A stretch of 64,000 nt of DNA, from assembly GCF_030551755.1 (NCBI RefSeq), contig NZ_JAUPEC010000014.1, forward strand, positions 1 through 64,000, written 5' to 3'. Below are positions 10,015 through 18,251 of the stretch, in pieces. Below the pieces are notes generated by a model. That model did no database searches, was not told the DNA's origin, and saw only the letters and a program-made list of their open reading frames with translations. Each line of letters opens with the position of its first letter. The stretch's first letter is position 1. The DNA comes from Pseudocolwellia sp. AS88. GTDB taxonomy: Bacteria; Pseudomonadota; Gammaproteobacteria; Enterobacterales; Alteromonadaceae. The translations under genes and the position numbers were made by a program.

Positions 10015-10301
10015 GGTGCGTAAAATGCCTGATTTCGAGGATTCTGTCAACAGTTGATTTGAATAAAGGCTATTGTATAAATGAATAAAAAAGATGATTT
10101 TTGAATAAAAGCTTATCTTTATGAATAAGAAGATGAGAAAAGACAAAAAAGTATCCATTAACCTAATGTACTTTCAAGTATTGACGATGATGTTAGGGGC
10201 TAATAAAAGAAGTAATGGGAATGTCGAACAGACTTAAAGACATAGCCTGTTCGATAAAAGCTATTTATGCAATGTTGAACAATTTATTATTCAACCTGAT
10301 A

Positions 10302-10394
10302 TTAAACCATTAAATAGCAAATAGTGAGAATTGATAAAACCGTTGATGCGATATAAATCCCAGCCATTGTGAAATTTGCTTTATAAAGTTTCAT
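10302..10394 (-). CDS. candidate 30-residue membrane miniprotein
   Basis: A short frame encodes MKLYKANFTMAGIYIASTVL followed by SILTICYLMV. A basic start (two lysines) is followed by about 20 hydrophobic residues, enough for one membrane span. The ATG at 10394 is preceded by AGGTGG at good spacing, a much stronger ribosome site than any for the longer frame reaching 10499. It stands alone upstream of thrL on the same strand. No family is recognised; the coding call rests on the ribosome site and the membrane-helix composition. Confidence 0.5.
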   Translation of the reverse strand: MKLYKANFTMAGIYIASTVLSILTICYLMV

Positions 10395-10558
10395 GAGACC
10401 ACCTACCTTAAAGTTTAACTGAACAACTTGTTTAACTGTTATTATTACTAAGCGATTTCTGTGCCACCATTTTATTGACAAATTTATGACAAGATTCACT
10501 TATAATTGATATTTTTTAGAGTGTTTTTTGAACAATAAGTTCCGTGGAAATACGATAT

Positions 10559-10835
10559 TAACCTTAGGTGGGGATAAGCAAAGTTACTCACAAGCTATTT
10601 TAAGCCTAACATCGTTGCTTGCATGGATATAGGTACTTAATCTGAGCTCGGCTTAATATATTCTTCTCTAACAGCTACTTTTACTTGCTTCATCGTTAAA
10701 TTTACTTGCAATAGGCTAGCTATTGACGCGAAATTTGCCTTGAAGAAAGAAAAACTATCAAGCTAGAGTATAAGTTAAATTTTATTAGTAATTATTTCAA
10801 TGAATTAAAAACATCTTAAACCTAGTTCAGGTTAC
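10559..10835. repeat. MITE-like element (long copy)
   Basis: The ends are TAACCTTAGGTGGGGATAA at 10559-10577 and an inverted, diverged partner ending CTAGTTCAGGTTA near 10835. The interior resembles the element at 54953-55121 (both have a CTCTA-CAG block, then GAA..AGAAAAACTAT and AAGC..AGT..AAGT blocks), with an extra roughly 100 bases here. It contains no gene. It belongs to a family of small inverted-repeat elements seen at least three times in this window. Confidence 0.55.
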
Positions 10836-10865
10836 TTAGTTTTATCAGGAATAAAAAAACTGTGT

Positions 10866-10966
10866 ATTTGTTACCAATAGCCAGCTATTGAGTACACAAA
10901 TTGTCTTGTTAGCCATAAAACTATCAATATTGAGCCATGACATTCATTATCCCGAATTGAGGCTAT
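10866..10966. repeat. dispersed hairpin repeat (copy of 40651-40748)
   Basis: It shares with 40651-40748 the sequence ATTTGT(A)ACCAATAGC, a short loop, its inverted arm, then ACACAAAT, a TTG-TAG-CATAAA stretch, ACTATCAATATTGAG, and a right end resembling TTATCCCGAATTGAGG. One hairpin arm is mutated here (CTATTGAGTAC instead of CTATTGGTTAC). The right end links it to the same terminal motif as the other MITE-like elements. Confidence 0.65.
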
Positions 10967-11083
10967 ATTAATAAACAGATAGTTAAAGGGATAAAAAAGA
11001 ATGGCTTTGGTATGAATTTACTTGATCTTTGAACAATGAATTTTGTCAGTTTTTTAATTATTTGCGCTGGGAAATAACACTAA
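10967..11083. other. remainder of the 10395-11083 intergenic region
   Basis: Between the miniprotein (10394) and ygjP (11084), the 689-base gap is mostly the two repeat elements listed separately. The rest is AT-rich and I see no gene, RNA or clear terminator in it. Confidence 0.5.
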
Positions 11084-11797
11084 TCACCAATGCATTTTAG
11101 CTTGATGCTGTTTCAACCATTGATTGGCATCTTTATAATTTGGCATATGTTTTTCGACTAATGCCCAAAACTTTGCGGAATGGTTTAAGTGTTTGATATG
11201 GCAAAGTTCATGAACAATCACATAATCGAATACCCAAGAAGGCGCCATTACTAATAAATAATTAAAGCTAAGTTCATGTTTGTTATTACAACTGCCCCAA
11301 CGGGCCTTGTAACGTTTTACTTGATATGAAGCTGGCGTTATTTTTAATTGTTTTGAAAGCTCGTTTAATCTATGCGACAAATAACTTTCTGCTTGTGTTT
11401 TCATCCATGCGCCTAGCTGTTTTTTTATTTGAGTTGCTAAGTAATCAGATTCATCAGATCTTTTTTGCACATATAAAGGAAGTATAAGATTGATTTCATT
11501 ATCTGTAAGGTTTAAGACTTCTTCAGGCTTACTTCTTTGATATTCAATTTGTAGTTTTTTTTCTATACCGTAAATAAGTACAGTGCTATTAGGAAGGTAA
11601 GTAGGAAGCGGAGCGGCAATGATCTGCCTTTGATTTGCTAGTTTATTTAATATCCATTGCGATTTATCATTTATAAGTAGCTGAATGTATTCATGAGAAA
11701 CACCTTGAGGTGCTCTCACAATGACTTCATTTTTTTTTATTTGTAGTGCGATGGTCTTACGTTTAGCACTACGAATAATCTTATAATCAATTTCCAC
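11084..11797 (-). CDS. ygjP: YgjP-type metal-dependent hydrolase (zincin, DUF45)
   Basis: A 237-residue protein with the zinc-protease signature VIVHELCHIKHLNHSAKFW (HExxH plus a downstream His) and the family landmark RWGSCNNKHELSFNYLLVMAP. The N-terminal half (TIALQIKKNEVIVRAPQGVS) is the usual beta-rich YgjP lead-in. Substrates of this SprT/M48-like group are poorly known. The start is GTG at 11797. It lies 40 bases downstream of yebG on the same strand, so it may share yebG's LexA-controlled promoter, which is an inference. Confidence 0.85.
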   Translation of the reverse strand: MEIDYKIIRSAKRKTIALQIKKNEVIVRAPQGVSHEYIQLLINDKSQWILNKLANQRQIIAAPLPTYLPNSTVLIYGIEKKLQIEYQRSKPEEVLNLTDNEINLILPLYVQKRSDESDYLATQIKKQLGAWMKTQAESYLSHRLNELSKQLKITPASYQVKRYKARWGSCNNKHELSFNYLLVMAPSWVFDYVIVHELCHIKHLNHSAKFWALVEKHMPNYKDANQWLKQHQAKMHW

Positions 11798-11837
11798 TCT
11801 ATACCATTAAACAATAATCTGTAGCAGTTGCTGTATT

Positions 11838-12275
11838 TTAAGCTGGAGTATTAGCAATGTCGCTTGCTGTTTTGCTTTTAGTTTTTCTTACTGCTTTTTT
11901 AGGTGCAGGTTTTTCTTTAACAACTTCTGCAGCTTCAACAGTTTCAGTAGTAATAGTCTCTTCAACTGCTACTTCTGCTATCGGAGTTTCTACTTTAGGC
12001 TCTGCTTGAGCTTTAGGTTTAACTGCCGCTTTTGGTGCCGGTTTAGCTTTCTTTGCTTGTAAGGCTACAAGTACGTCTTCACGATTTTGCGCTAGGTAGA
12101 TACTTAAATCTTCTTTAACTTCATCGCTTAGATCAAAAGGGGTAGAGTCTAACATAGCAGTTAAATTATCTGCCATATCAAGCATTTTATCATATTCATC
12201 TGCTGCTTTTTTGTCCATGAATGTTTGAACCTCCACACCGTGTCGAATGACAACAAACCGACTTTCAACTGCCAT
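11838..12275 (-). CDS. yebG: YebG family DNA damage-inducible protein
   Basis: 145 residues. The first 80 (MAVESRFVVIRHGVEVQTF and on through KAADEYDKMLDMADNLTAML) match the YebG family, an SOS-induced protein of unknown mechanism in E. coli. The remaining 65 residues form a low-complexity Lys/Ala/Pro/Glu tail (KPAPKAAVKPK, then EVAVEETITTETVEAAEVV, then APKKAVRKTKSKT), longer than in E. coli (96 residues) and reminiscent of nucleic-acid-binding tails. AAGGA precedes the ATG. Two LexA boxes lie 65-96 bases upstream. Confidence 0.9.
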   Translation of the reverse strand: MAVESRFVVIRHGVEVQTFMDKKAADEYDKMLDMADNLTAMLDSTPFDLSDEVKEDLSIYLAQNREDVLVALQAKKAKPAPKAAVKPKAQAEPKVETPIAEVAVEETITTETVEAAEVVKEKPAPKKAVRKTKSKTASDIANTPA

Positions 12276-12339
12276 TTTTATTCCTTACTTAACATTATTG
12301 AGTAACGCTTAAAATTTATATTAACAATATTATTGATAT

Positions 12340-12371
12340 CTGTATATAACAACAGTGGTTATTGTATACAG
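12340..12371 (-). promoter_or_regulatory. two abutting LexA (SOS) boxes upstream of yebG
   Basis: CTGTATATAACAACAG at 12340-12355 fits the gammaproteobacterial LexA consensus CTG-N10-CAG with an AT-rich core. Directly next to it, 12356-12371 reads on the minus strand CTGTATACAATAACCA, matching all but one key base of the right half-site. Their position in the yebG promoter region agrees with known SOS control of yebG. Confidence 0.85.
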
Positions 12372-12408
12372 ATTTATTATTAAATTAGCTTTGCATTGAA
12401 TTAATTAT

Positions 12409-13797
12409 CTAATCAAGTATTTGGCGAGTTCTCACGTTTCGACCTTTCAACTTATCTTGCGAAAGTTTCTTTAAAGCTTTTTTAACAACACTTCTTTCAA
12501 CAGCAACATAAGCCCAAGTGGCACCTAGTTGAATTTTACCAACTTGCGAACCTTCAATACCGTTATCACCTGTTAGTGCACCTAAAATATCACCCGGTCG
12601 AATTTTCTGCTTTTTACCTGCATCAAGTTGTATTGTTGTCATTTTAGGTTTTACTGGTGTATCACTTAAAACACTAGCGTCAGGTAGTAATTCATTTTCA
12701 ATGGTTTTATTTAAGTAGTCTTCTAATAAGCCAAATTTATAAGACTCTTTATCTGTGTAAAGTGTGCAAGCAATACCTTTGCTGCCAGCTCGGCCTGTTC
12801 TACCTATACGGTGAACATGTACTTCGCTGTCGTGTGCAATTTGGTAGTTAAATACAGCATCAAGATTATCTATATCTAACCCTCTTGCTGCAACATCTGT
12901 TGCCACCATAATTGATGCGCTGTTATTTGCGAATCTAACTAAGGTTTGATCTCTGTCGCGCTGCTCTAAATCACCGTGTAAAGATACTGCACTAAAACCG
13001 AAGTTGTTAAGTGCATCAGCAACCACTTGTACTTCTCTTTTAGTATTACAAAATACAATAGAGGTTTCTGGTTTGTGTGATAACAGTAATAATCGAATGG
13101 CATCGATACGTTCAACATCGTTTTCAACTTTGAAAAAGTGCTGAGCGATTGTTTGTTGTGAGTGTTCACTTTTAGCTTCAACCATTTCTGGGTTATTCAT
13201 TATCTTGTTTGAGATAGCTTGAATTTGTTTTGGAAAGGTTGCACTAAATAATAATGTTTGGCGTTCGTCAGGAATTCTACTAATTATGGCATCAAGTGAT
13301 GCTTGAAAACCCATTTCTAGCATTCTATCTGCTTCATCTAATATTAAAGTATCTACGTCATTAAGGCTTAAAGTACCTCGACCTAAATGATCTTCAATTC
13401 TGCCGGGGGTTCCAACAATAATGTGCGCGCCATGTTCTAAAGAGCCAACTTGAGGACCAAATGGAACACCACCACATAAGGTGAGGATTTTAATATTGTG
13501 TATGGTTCTGGCAAGCTTTCTTAATTCTTTAGCTACTTGGTCGGCAAGCTCTCGAGTAGGGCAAAGCACAACAGTTTGGATTCTAAAGCGTTTAACATTA
13601 AGTTTGTTAAGTAAACCTAAACCAAAGGCTGCTGTTTTACCTGAACCGGTTTTACCTTGGCCGATAAGATCTTTCCCTAAAAGTATATGAGGTAAGCTTT
13701 GTGCTTGGATCTCGGTCATTTCTTCATAACCAAGAGATGTTAGGTTATGAAGAAGGTCAGGATTTAAATTTAAAGATGAAAAAGCTTTAGCAGTCAA
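12409..13797 (-). CDS. dbpA: ATP-dependent RNA helicase DbpA
   Basis: A DEAD-box helicase acting in 50S ribosome assembly on 23S rRNA. The 462-residue product has all core motifs: GQGKTGSGKT, PTRELADQ, GTPGR, LDEADRMLEMGF (DEAD), LFSATF and HRIGRTGRAG. The last 75 residues (from KMTTIQLDAGKKQKIRPGDILGAL) form the RNA-binding domain specific to DbpA. The start is TTG at 13797, since MTAKAFSSLNL aligns with the E. coli start and no ATG is available nearby. Confidence 0.95.
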   Translation of the reverse strand: MTAKAFSSLNLNPDLLHNLTSLGYEEMTEIQAQSLPHILLGKDLIGQGKTGSGKTAAFGLGLLNKLNVKRFRIQTVVLCPTRELADQVAKELRKLARTIHNIKILTLCGGVPFGPQVGSLEHGAHIIVGTPGRIEDHLGRGTLSLNDVDTLILDEADRMLEMGFQASLDAIISRIPDERQTLLFSATFPKQIQAISNKIMNNPEMVEAKSEHSQQTIAQHFFKVENDVERIDAIRLLLLSHKPETSIVFCNTKREVQVVADALNNFGFSAVSLHGDLEQRDRDQTLVRFANNSASIMVATDVAARGLDIDNLDAVFNYQIAHDSEVHVHRIGRTGRAGSKGIACTLYTDKESYKFGLLEDYLNKTIENELLPDASVLSDTPVKPKMTTIQLDAGKKQKIRPGDILGALTGDNGIEGSQVGKIQLGATWAYVAVERSVVKKALKKLSQDKLKGRNVRTRQILD

Positions 13798-13928
13798 TGG
13801 TTGGATCTCGTCGTAAATATATAACGGCTATTTTACATGGTTTAACTTAGTTTTGTCAGTGTTTTGTCTGCCTTTAAGGCTGATTGATAATGACAGTCAT
13901 TTTGTCTTCGCTAAGCTATTGAGCTTTA

Positions 13929-14654
13929 TTAATTTTCTGTAAACCACTTTGCAATAATATGAGCTAATGCTTTAGGTTGCTCCAATGGCAACATGTGTCC
14001 CGTATTTGGCACTATTTCTAAGGTTTTGTTGATAGATTTGGTTTGATTTAATTGATTTTGAATACGATCTATTTTTACTAAGCAGTCGGTATCGCCGATG
14101 CAAAACTTTAATGGGCATTTCAATTCAACTAATTGAGGTAGCAAGTTAGCTCTGAGGGTTGTTACATTAAGTTGATGTAACAGTACGTCAACTCCCATGG
14201 TTTTATCCATAGCACGTATTGTTTCTTTAATTTCTTCATTAGTATGCGCACTAAGGTCAAGTAAATGATTAATGCGCTTGTCTGGAACGCCAGTATATCC
14301 ATTTTTTTTAATGAACTGGATTGTTCTCGCTCTTTCTTTACTTTCTCTTTCTGGTAAGGCGCTAGACATATTAGAAACCAGTAGGAGGTTTGACACTTTA
14401 TGTGGGAATTTAATAGCGATTTCTGAAGCAAAATAACCACCCAAAGAAAATCCAACAAGTGAACTGTTTTCATCAAGCTGTTCTGCTAAGTGCTCTGCGA
14501 TCTCGTTGATAGTGTCTAAAGAAGGGATGCCTAAATTAATAAATTCAATATTATTAGTTAACAAAGGAGCGAGTGATTTCCAAGTATTAGTCCATAAACG
14601 TTCATCACACATAGTGCCGGGAATAAAATAAATTTTCTGTTTTGCTGCTGACAT
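13929..14654 (-). CDS. alpha/beta-hydrolase fold protein
   Basis: A 241-residue cytosolic protein. Visible features are the oxyanion-hole region FIPGTMCDERLW, the nucleophile elbow GFSLGGYFASEIA (Ser), the acid Asp in KFCIGDTDCLV and the His in NTGHMLPLEQP. That is a complete catalytic triad in the right order, as in BioH or MhpC-like esterases. No neighbour points to a substrate, so only the fold is assigned. The ATG at 14654 is the natural start. Confidence 0.85.
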   Translation of the reverse strand: MSAAKQKIYFIPGTMCDERLWTNTWKSLAPLLTNNIEFINLGIPSLDTINEIAEHLAEQLDENSSLVGFSLGGYFASEIAIKFPHKVSNLLLVSNMSSALPERESKERARTIQFIKKNGYTGVPDKRINHLLDLSAHTNEEIKETIRAMDKTMGVDVLLHQLNVTTLRANLLPQLVELKCPLKFCIGDTDCLVKIDRIQNQLNQTKSINKTLEIVPNTGHMLPLEQPKALAHIIAKWFTEN

Positions 14655-14815
14655 AAAATAAATGAGTAAATTTTAGCTATAGTGTATTAAAGATAATATA
14701 TTATTTTTAACTAGGGATCCTTTATCTTTGCGTTGCTTTTGGGTGAGCTAATTGATAAATATAAACCAGACATTCATTTCAATGTATAGAGCATATTTTC
14801 TATGGTAGTGATTAG

Positions 14816-16474
14816 ATGCAAATAACAAACAAGAATGATTTAGATAACTTTTCCAAGCTAAATGTTTTAGTTATTGATGATAATCGCCTCATACATGACT
14901 TTTTAAAGCATATACTTTTTAACTTAGGCTTTAAGGCGGTTAGGTGTGCTGAGAATGCTTATCATGGCTTACGGCTCTGTGAAGAAACGAATTTTCAGGT
15001 TATTATTTGTTCTTTCAATGTTAAAAGTGATAAAGATGGTTTTCATTTATTAGAAGAGTTGAAATTTAAAGGCTATGTAAACAAAACTACCATTCTTATT
15101 TTTCTTAGTTCAGAAACCAAAGAGTCACTTGTTAATTCCATTGTAGAACTTCAACCCGATGATTTTTGGGTTAAACCTTTATTACCTAAAACAGTGATCG
15201 AGCGCATCAAATATACCTTAGATATTAAAAAGCACTTATTTACTTTATACAAAGCTATAGCGGAAGGTGAGCATTCAAAAGTCATTTATTATGCGGAGCG
15301 ATTCTTATTAGATAAAACTTTAATAAAATACCATGCGAATATTCAACGTATGAAGGGCGAGGCACTTATTAATTTACTTGAATATAAAACTGCCGAATTA
15401 TTTTTTAGAGAGCTTCAATCTCAATACCGATACGCTTGGGTATCATTAGGTTATGTAAAAGCACTATTAAAACAAGGCAAGATGGATGAGATTAAAGACT
15501 TACTAACAACTTTAGTTAATAAACCCGATACTCGTTTTGCGATGCATGATTTATTAGCGCAATATTATATGGAGCAAGGGAATTATGAACTTGCTTATGA
15601 AGAAATAATAAAAGCCACTAAATTGGCCCCTCGTAACATTGAAAGAAACAAAAAATCTTGGGATCTTGCTCGCCTTAATCATGATCATTTTGGTCAATAC
15701 ATCGCCACCAAGAATATTGCCATTAACGCCAAAAACTCTATTCACGATTCACCTGTATTACTTCTGAATGTTATTCGCTCAGGTATAGATCTCGCTTGCA
15801 CTATTACTGACGAATCTTCAAATAAAGTGTTAGCTGAAACGGATAAATTTATTCATCAGTTAGAACATGAATATAAAGATGCGTCATTATTTAAAGAGCA
15901 AATTATTATTGTTAAAGCTCGATTGTATAATGTAAGAAATCAGAAGAATAAGGCTGAAAGGTTAATTGAAGCACACATTTCGTTGAGGCCTTCAGAATCT
16001 GTTGAAGATAATCTAGATAAAGTAAAAGTTTTTCATGAACTTGGTATGAGGGAAGAGGCGTTTTCTTTATTAAAAGCGGTTAAAAATCAAGTAGTGGGAG
16101 ACTCTTTAACAAGCGAGGTTTTAAGTAAGTATGTTGAGCAAGAGATTGATGAACGGGCTGAAATTAACTTTACTCCTAAACAGCTTAATAGTATGGCTGT
16201 AGAGTTTTTTCAGAAGAATAAGTTATTACCAGCACTTAAGTCAGTACTACAAGCATTACAACTTGCACCAAGAAATATTAAATTGTTATTTAGCTTATTA
16301 AAAATATTAATTGTAATGAAACAAAGAGATGAGATAAATGCAGAACAAATAATATTAGCGTGCGATGCGATTGAAAAATTAGAGAAAGCTAATCTCGATG
16401 ACCAAAAATTACAGGTATTTACAGGGTTGAAGCTTCGTTGGGAGCCTGAAAAACTAATAAATGAACACATTTAA
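14816..16474 (+). CDS. degenerate receiver-domain protein with TPR repeats
   Basis: 552 residues. The first 125 fold like a response-regulator receiver: the acidic pair is present (LVIDDNRLIHDFL) and so is the Lys (WVKPLLP). At the phosphorylation strand, however, the sequence is FQVIICSFNVKSDKDG, where serine replaces the usual aspartate. The rest is mostly TPR-like helical pairs (for example LLAQYYMEQGNYELAYEEII). The architecture resembles VieB-type regulators, which act by protein contact. No cognate kinase is adjacent and there is no output DNA-binding domain. Confidence 0.8.
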   Translation: MQITNKNDLDNFSKLNVLVIDDNRLIHDFLKHILFNLGFKAVRCAENAYHGLRLCEETNFQVIICSFNVKSDKDGFHLLEELKFKGYVNKTTILIFLSSETKESLVNSIVELQPDDFWVKPLLPKTVIERIKYTLDIKKHLFTLYKAIAEGEHSKVIYYAERFLLDKTLIKYHANIQRMKGEALINLLEYKTAELFFRELQSQYRYAWVSLGYVKALLKQGKMDEIKDLLTTLVNKPDTRFAMHDLLAQYYMEQGNYELAYEEIIKATKLAPRNIERNKKSWDLARLNHDHFGQYIATKNIAINAKNSIHDSPVLLLNVIRSGIDLACTITDESSNKVLAETDKFIHQLEHEYKDASLFKEQIIIVKARLYNVRNQKNKAERLIEAHISLRPSESVEDNLDKVKVFHELGMREEAFSLLKAVKNQVVGDSLTSEVLSKYVEQEIDERAEINFTPKQLNSMAVEFFQKNKLLPALKSVLQALQLAPRNIKLLFSLLKILIVMKQRDEINAEQIILACDAIEKLEKANLDDQKLQVFTGLKLRWEPEKLINEHI

Positions 16475-16619
16475 GTTCAATAAGCTTACTGAATATCATC
16501 ATAGTGTCTTCCTTGTATGTTAAAAAAAGGTTAAAATAAAGTTAACCTTAAGCGTTTTTGTGTAATTGTTATACAATAATGCTACATTTTTTCTTATCGT
16601 TCTCAGGGAATGCCAGAAC

Positions 16620-17288
16620 ATGTCTATTATTTATAAAACAAGAACTCAACTTGTTGTAGAAACCATTCGAGAAAAAATACTCAGCGGTTCAATAAAGGCA
16701 GGGCAACCTCTTCGCCAAGCCGCATTGGCAAGTGAGCTTAATGTGAGTCGAATTCCTATTCGTGAAGCATTATTACAACTTGAAGCTGAAGGTTTAGTCG
16801 CTTTTGAAGCACATAAAGGTGCAACAGCTACAGAGCTGAATGTAAGCCAAGTTGATGAACTATTTGAATTAAGAGCGATGTTAGAATCAGATCTGCTTGC
16901 TTCATCTATTCCAAATCTTTCTTACGAAACGCTAGAAGAAGCAACAGCGATTTTAAAGCAACTAGATCGTGCTTTAGGTACAGAAAATGCTGCTAATAAA
17001 TGGAGTGAGTTAAACTCTAAATACCATAACTGCTTGTATTCAGGTTCAGATAAACCACAAACTTTAGATTTGGTTAATACCCTAAACAAAAATGCGGATC
17101 GTTATATACGTATGCACCTATTATGGGCGGGCGGTATATCTAAAGCAGAATCTGAACATAATGAAATACTCGCACACTGTAAAAATAAAGATATAGATAA
17201 AGCGACAGCCGTTTTAAGAAAACATATTTTAGGTTCGAGAGATGAAATAAAATCATTTTTACTTGAACGTGAATTAGCTAACGCCTAA
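16620..17288 (+). CDS. GntR family transcriptional regulator (FCD domain)
   Basis: 222 residues. The N-terminal winged helix spans about residues 8-70 (VVETIREKILSGSIKAG, then LNVSRIPIREALLQLEAEG). It is followed by a helical FCD ligand-binding domain (DELFELRAMLESDLLA, KYHNCLYSG, EHNEILAHCKNKDIDKA). The start was placed at ATG 16620, with AGGGA about ten bases upstream, rather than at the longer frame beginning 16566. It stands alone with its own terminator, so its target is not evident. It is only distantly similar to the two alginate-locus GntR proteins. Confidence 0.9.
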   Translation: MSIIYKTRTQLVVETIREKILSGSIKAGQPLRQAALASELNVSRIPIREALLQLEAEGLVAFEAHKGATATELNVSQVDELFELRAMLESDLLASSIPNLSYETLEEATAILKQLDRALGTENAANKWSELNSKYHNCLYSGSDKPQTLDLVNTLNKNADRYIRMHLLWAGGISKAESEHNEILAHCKNKDIDKATAVLRKHILGSRDEIKSFLLERELANA

Positions 17289-17318
17289 ATTTTAAACGCT
17301 AATTATTTATCATATAAA

Positions 17319-17360
17319 AAAAGTCAGATGAATTTACTATGTTCATCTGACTTTTATTTT
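17319..17360 (+). terminator. terminator after the GntR gene
   Basis: Arms AAGTCAGATGAA (17321-17332) and TTCATCTGACTT (17342-17353) pair perfectly and are followed by a T-rich stretch. A-rich sequence before the hairpin could let it work in both directions. Confidence 0.85.
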
Positions 17361-17681
17361 TATAGTGTGTTTAATAAGTAAGCATTTATTGACATCTTTC
17401 TATATGCTCTATACTATTCTCGCCGCTTGAATCCTTTGTATTTAAAGTCTCTTAGAACACTTTTCATTTAAATCTTAATGCCTCTCGCCTGATATGTTAG
17501 TTTAGCAATAACAAGGAGAGTCGTTAATTTTGAAAAAGTAATAACAGAAACGTTTTACTTCATATACACAGGACTTATTTTCTGGCTACATTTTGGTGAA
17601 AGAGCAACAAATCTAATGTGCTATAGTTTAATTAGTACGTTTAAATCATTTATTTATTGTCAGTTGCGTTAAGGTTTTTAT
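17361..17681. other. 321-base gap, no gene seen
   Basis: AT-rich sequence between the terminator and the DUF1289 gene. It probably holds the promoter of the latter, but I see no reliable -10/-35 pair, RNA gene or repeat. Confidence 0.5.
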
Positions 17682-18005
17682 GTGAGTATGCAATTAGAGT
17701 TTTTTGATGTTCCTAGTCCTTGTATTGGAATTTGTCAGTCAAATGATAAAGGCCAATGTTTAGGTTGCTTTCGAACAAGAGCTGAGCGTCAAACATGGAC
17801 GAGTATTGATTCGGATGAAAAACAGAAAATAATTAAACGTGCTATCCAGCGTAAAAAACGCATAGAAAAAAAAGAAAACAGTAAAGATAATAGTGTTGAA
17901 AAGAGTATTGAAAGCAATATAGTTCAACCTTCTTTATTGGATCCACCAAGTAAAAAAACTTTAGATACATCAAATGATTTTGATTTTGATGATTTTGAAC
18001 TGTAA
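17682..18005 (+). CDS. DUF1289 family Cys-rich small protein
   Basis: A 107-residue protein. Its N terminus holds the DUF1289 cysteine pattern SPCIGICQSNDKGQCLGCFRTRAE (four cysteines, likely a metal site), followed by a highly basic helix (KRAIQRKKRIEKKEN) and an acidic tail (DFDFDDFEL). Function is unknown in the family. It starts at GTG 17682 with AAGG eight bases upstream; ATG 17688 is an alternative. It lies 107 bases before tRNA-Phe on the same strand. Confidence 0.85.
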   Translation: MSMQLEFFDVPSPCIGICQSNDKGQCLGCFRTRAERQTWTSIDSDEKQKIIKRAIQRKKRIEKKENSKDNSVEKSIESNIVQPSLLDPPSKKTLDTSNDFDFDDFEL

Positions 18006-18112
18006 ATAGGTTGCGGGAAAAACTAATTAGCTATATGATGTGGCCTCTTTTTAGAGGGCTGATGTATATTTAGTTTTAGTCAGCAAGCCTTAAATATTAA
18101 AAAGTAAGTTTT

Positions 18113-18188
18113 GCCCCGATAGCTCAGTTGGTAGAGCAGAGGATTGAAAATCCTCGTGTCCCTGGTTCAAATCCGGGTCGGGGCACCA
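18113..18188 (+). tRNA. tRNA-Phe (anticodon GAA), second copy
   Basis: A 76-base gene with encoded CCA, identical by eye to the tRNA-Phe at 683-758, with the anticodon loop TTGAAAA. It is a solitary gene followed closely by its own terminator. Confidence 0.97.
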
Positions 18189-18198
18189 TATATTAAAA

Positions 18199-18226
18199 AA
18201 GCCTGCATTTATGCAGGCTTTTTTTG
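18199..18226 (+). terminator. terminator after tRNA-Phe
   Basis: The hairpin AAGCCTGCAT / ATGCAGGCTT with a following T-run lies 12 bases beyond the CCA end. An A-run on the other side could also end the minus-strand kinase transcript. Confidence 0.9.
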
Positions 18227-18251
18227 TGGAGAAAATATGAGATTTTTGAAG

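Noticed and set aside
10015..10110. TTGACA and TACAAT motifs upstream of thrL as the operon promoter
   Set aside because: Neither has a matching partner at proper spacing: TTGACA would place the start almost on the leader ATG, and TACAAT lacks a -35. The true promoter is in this stretch but I cannot place it.
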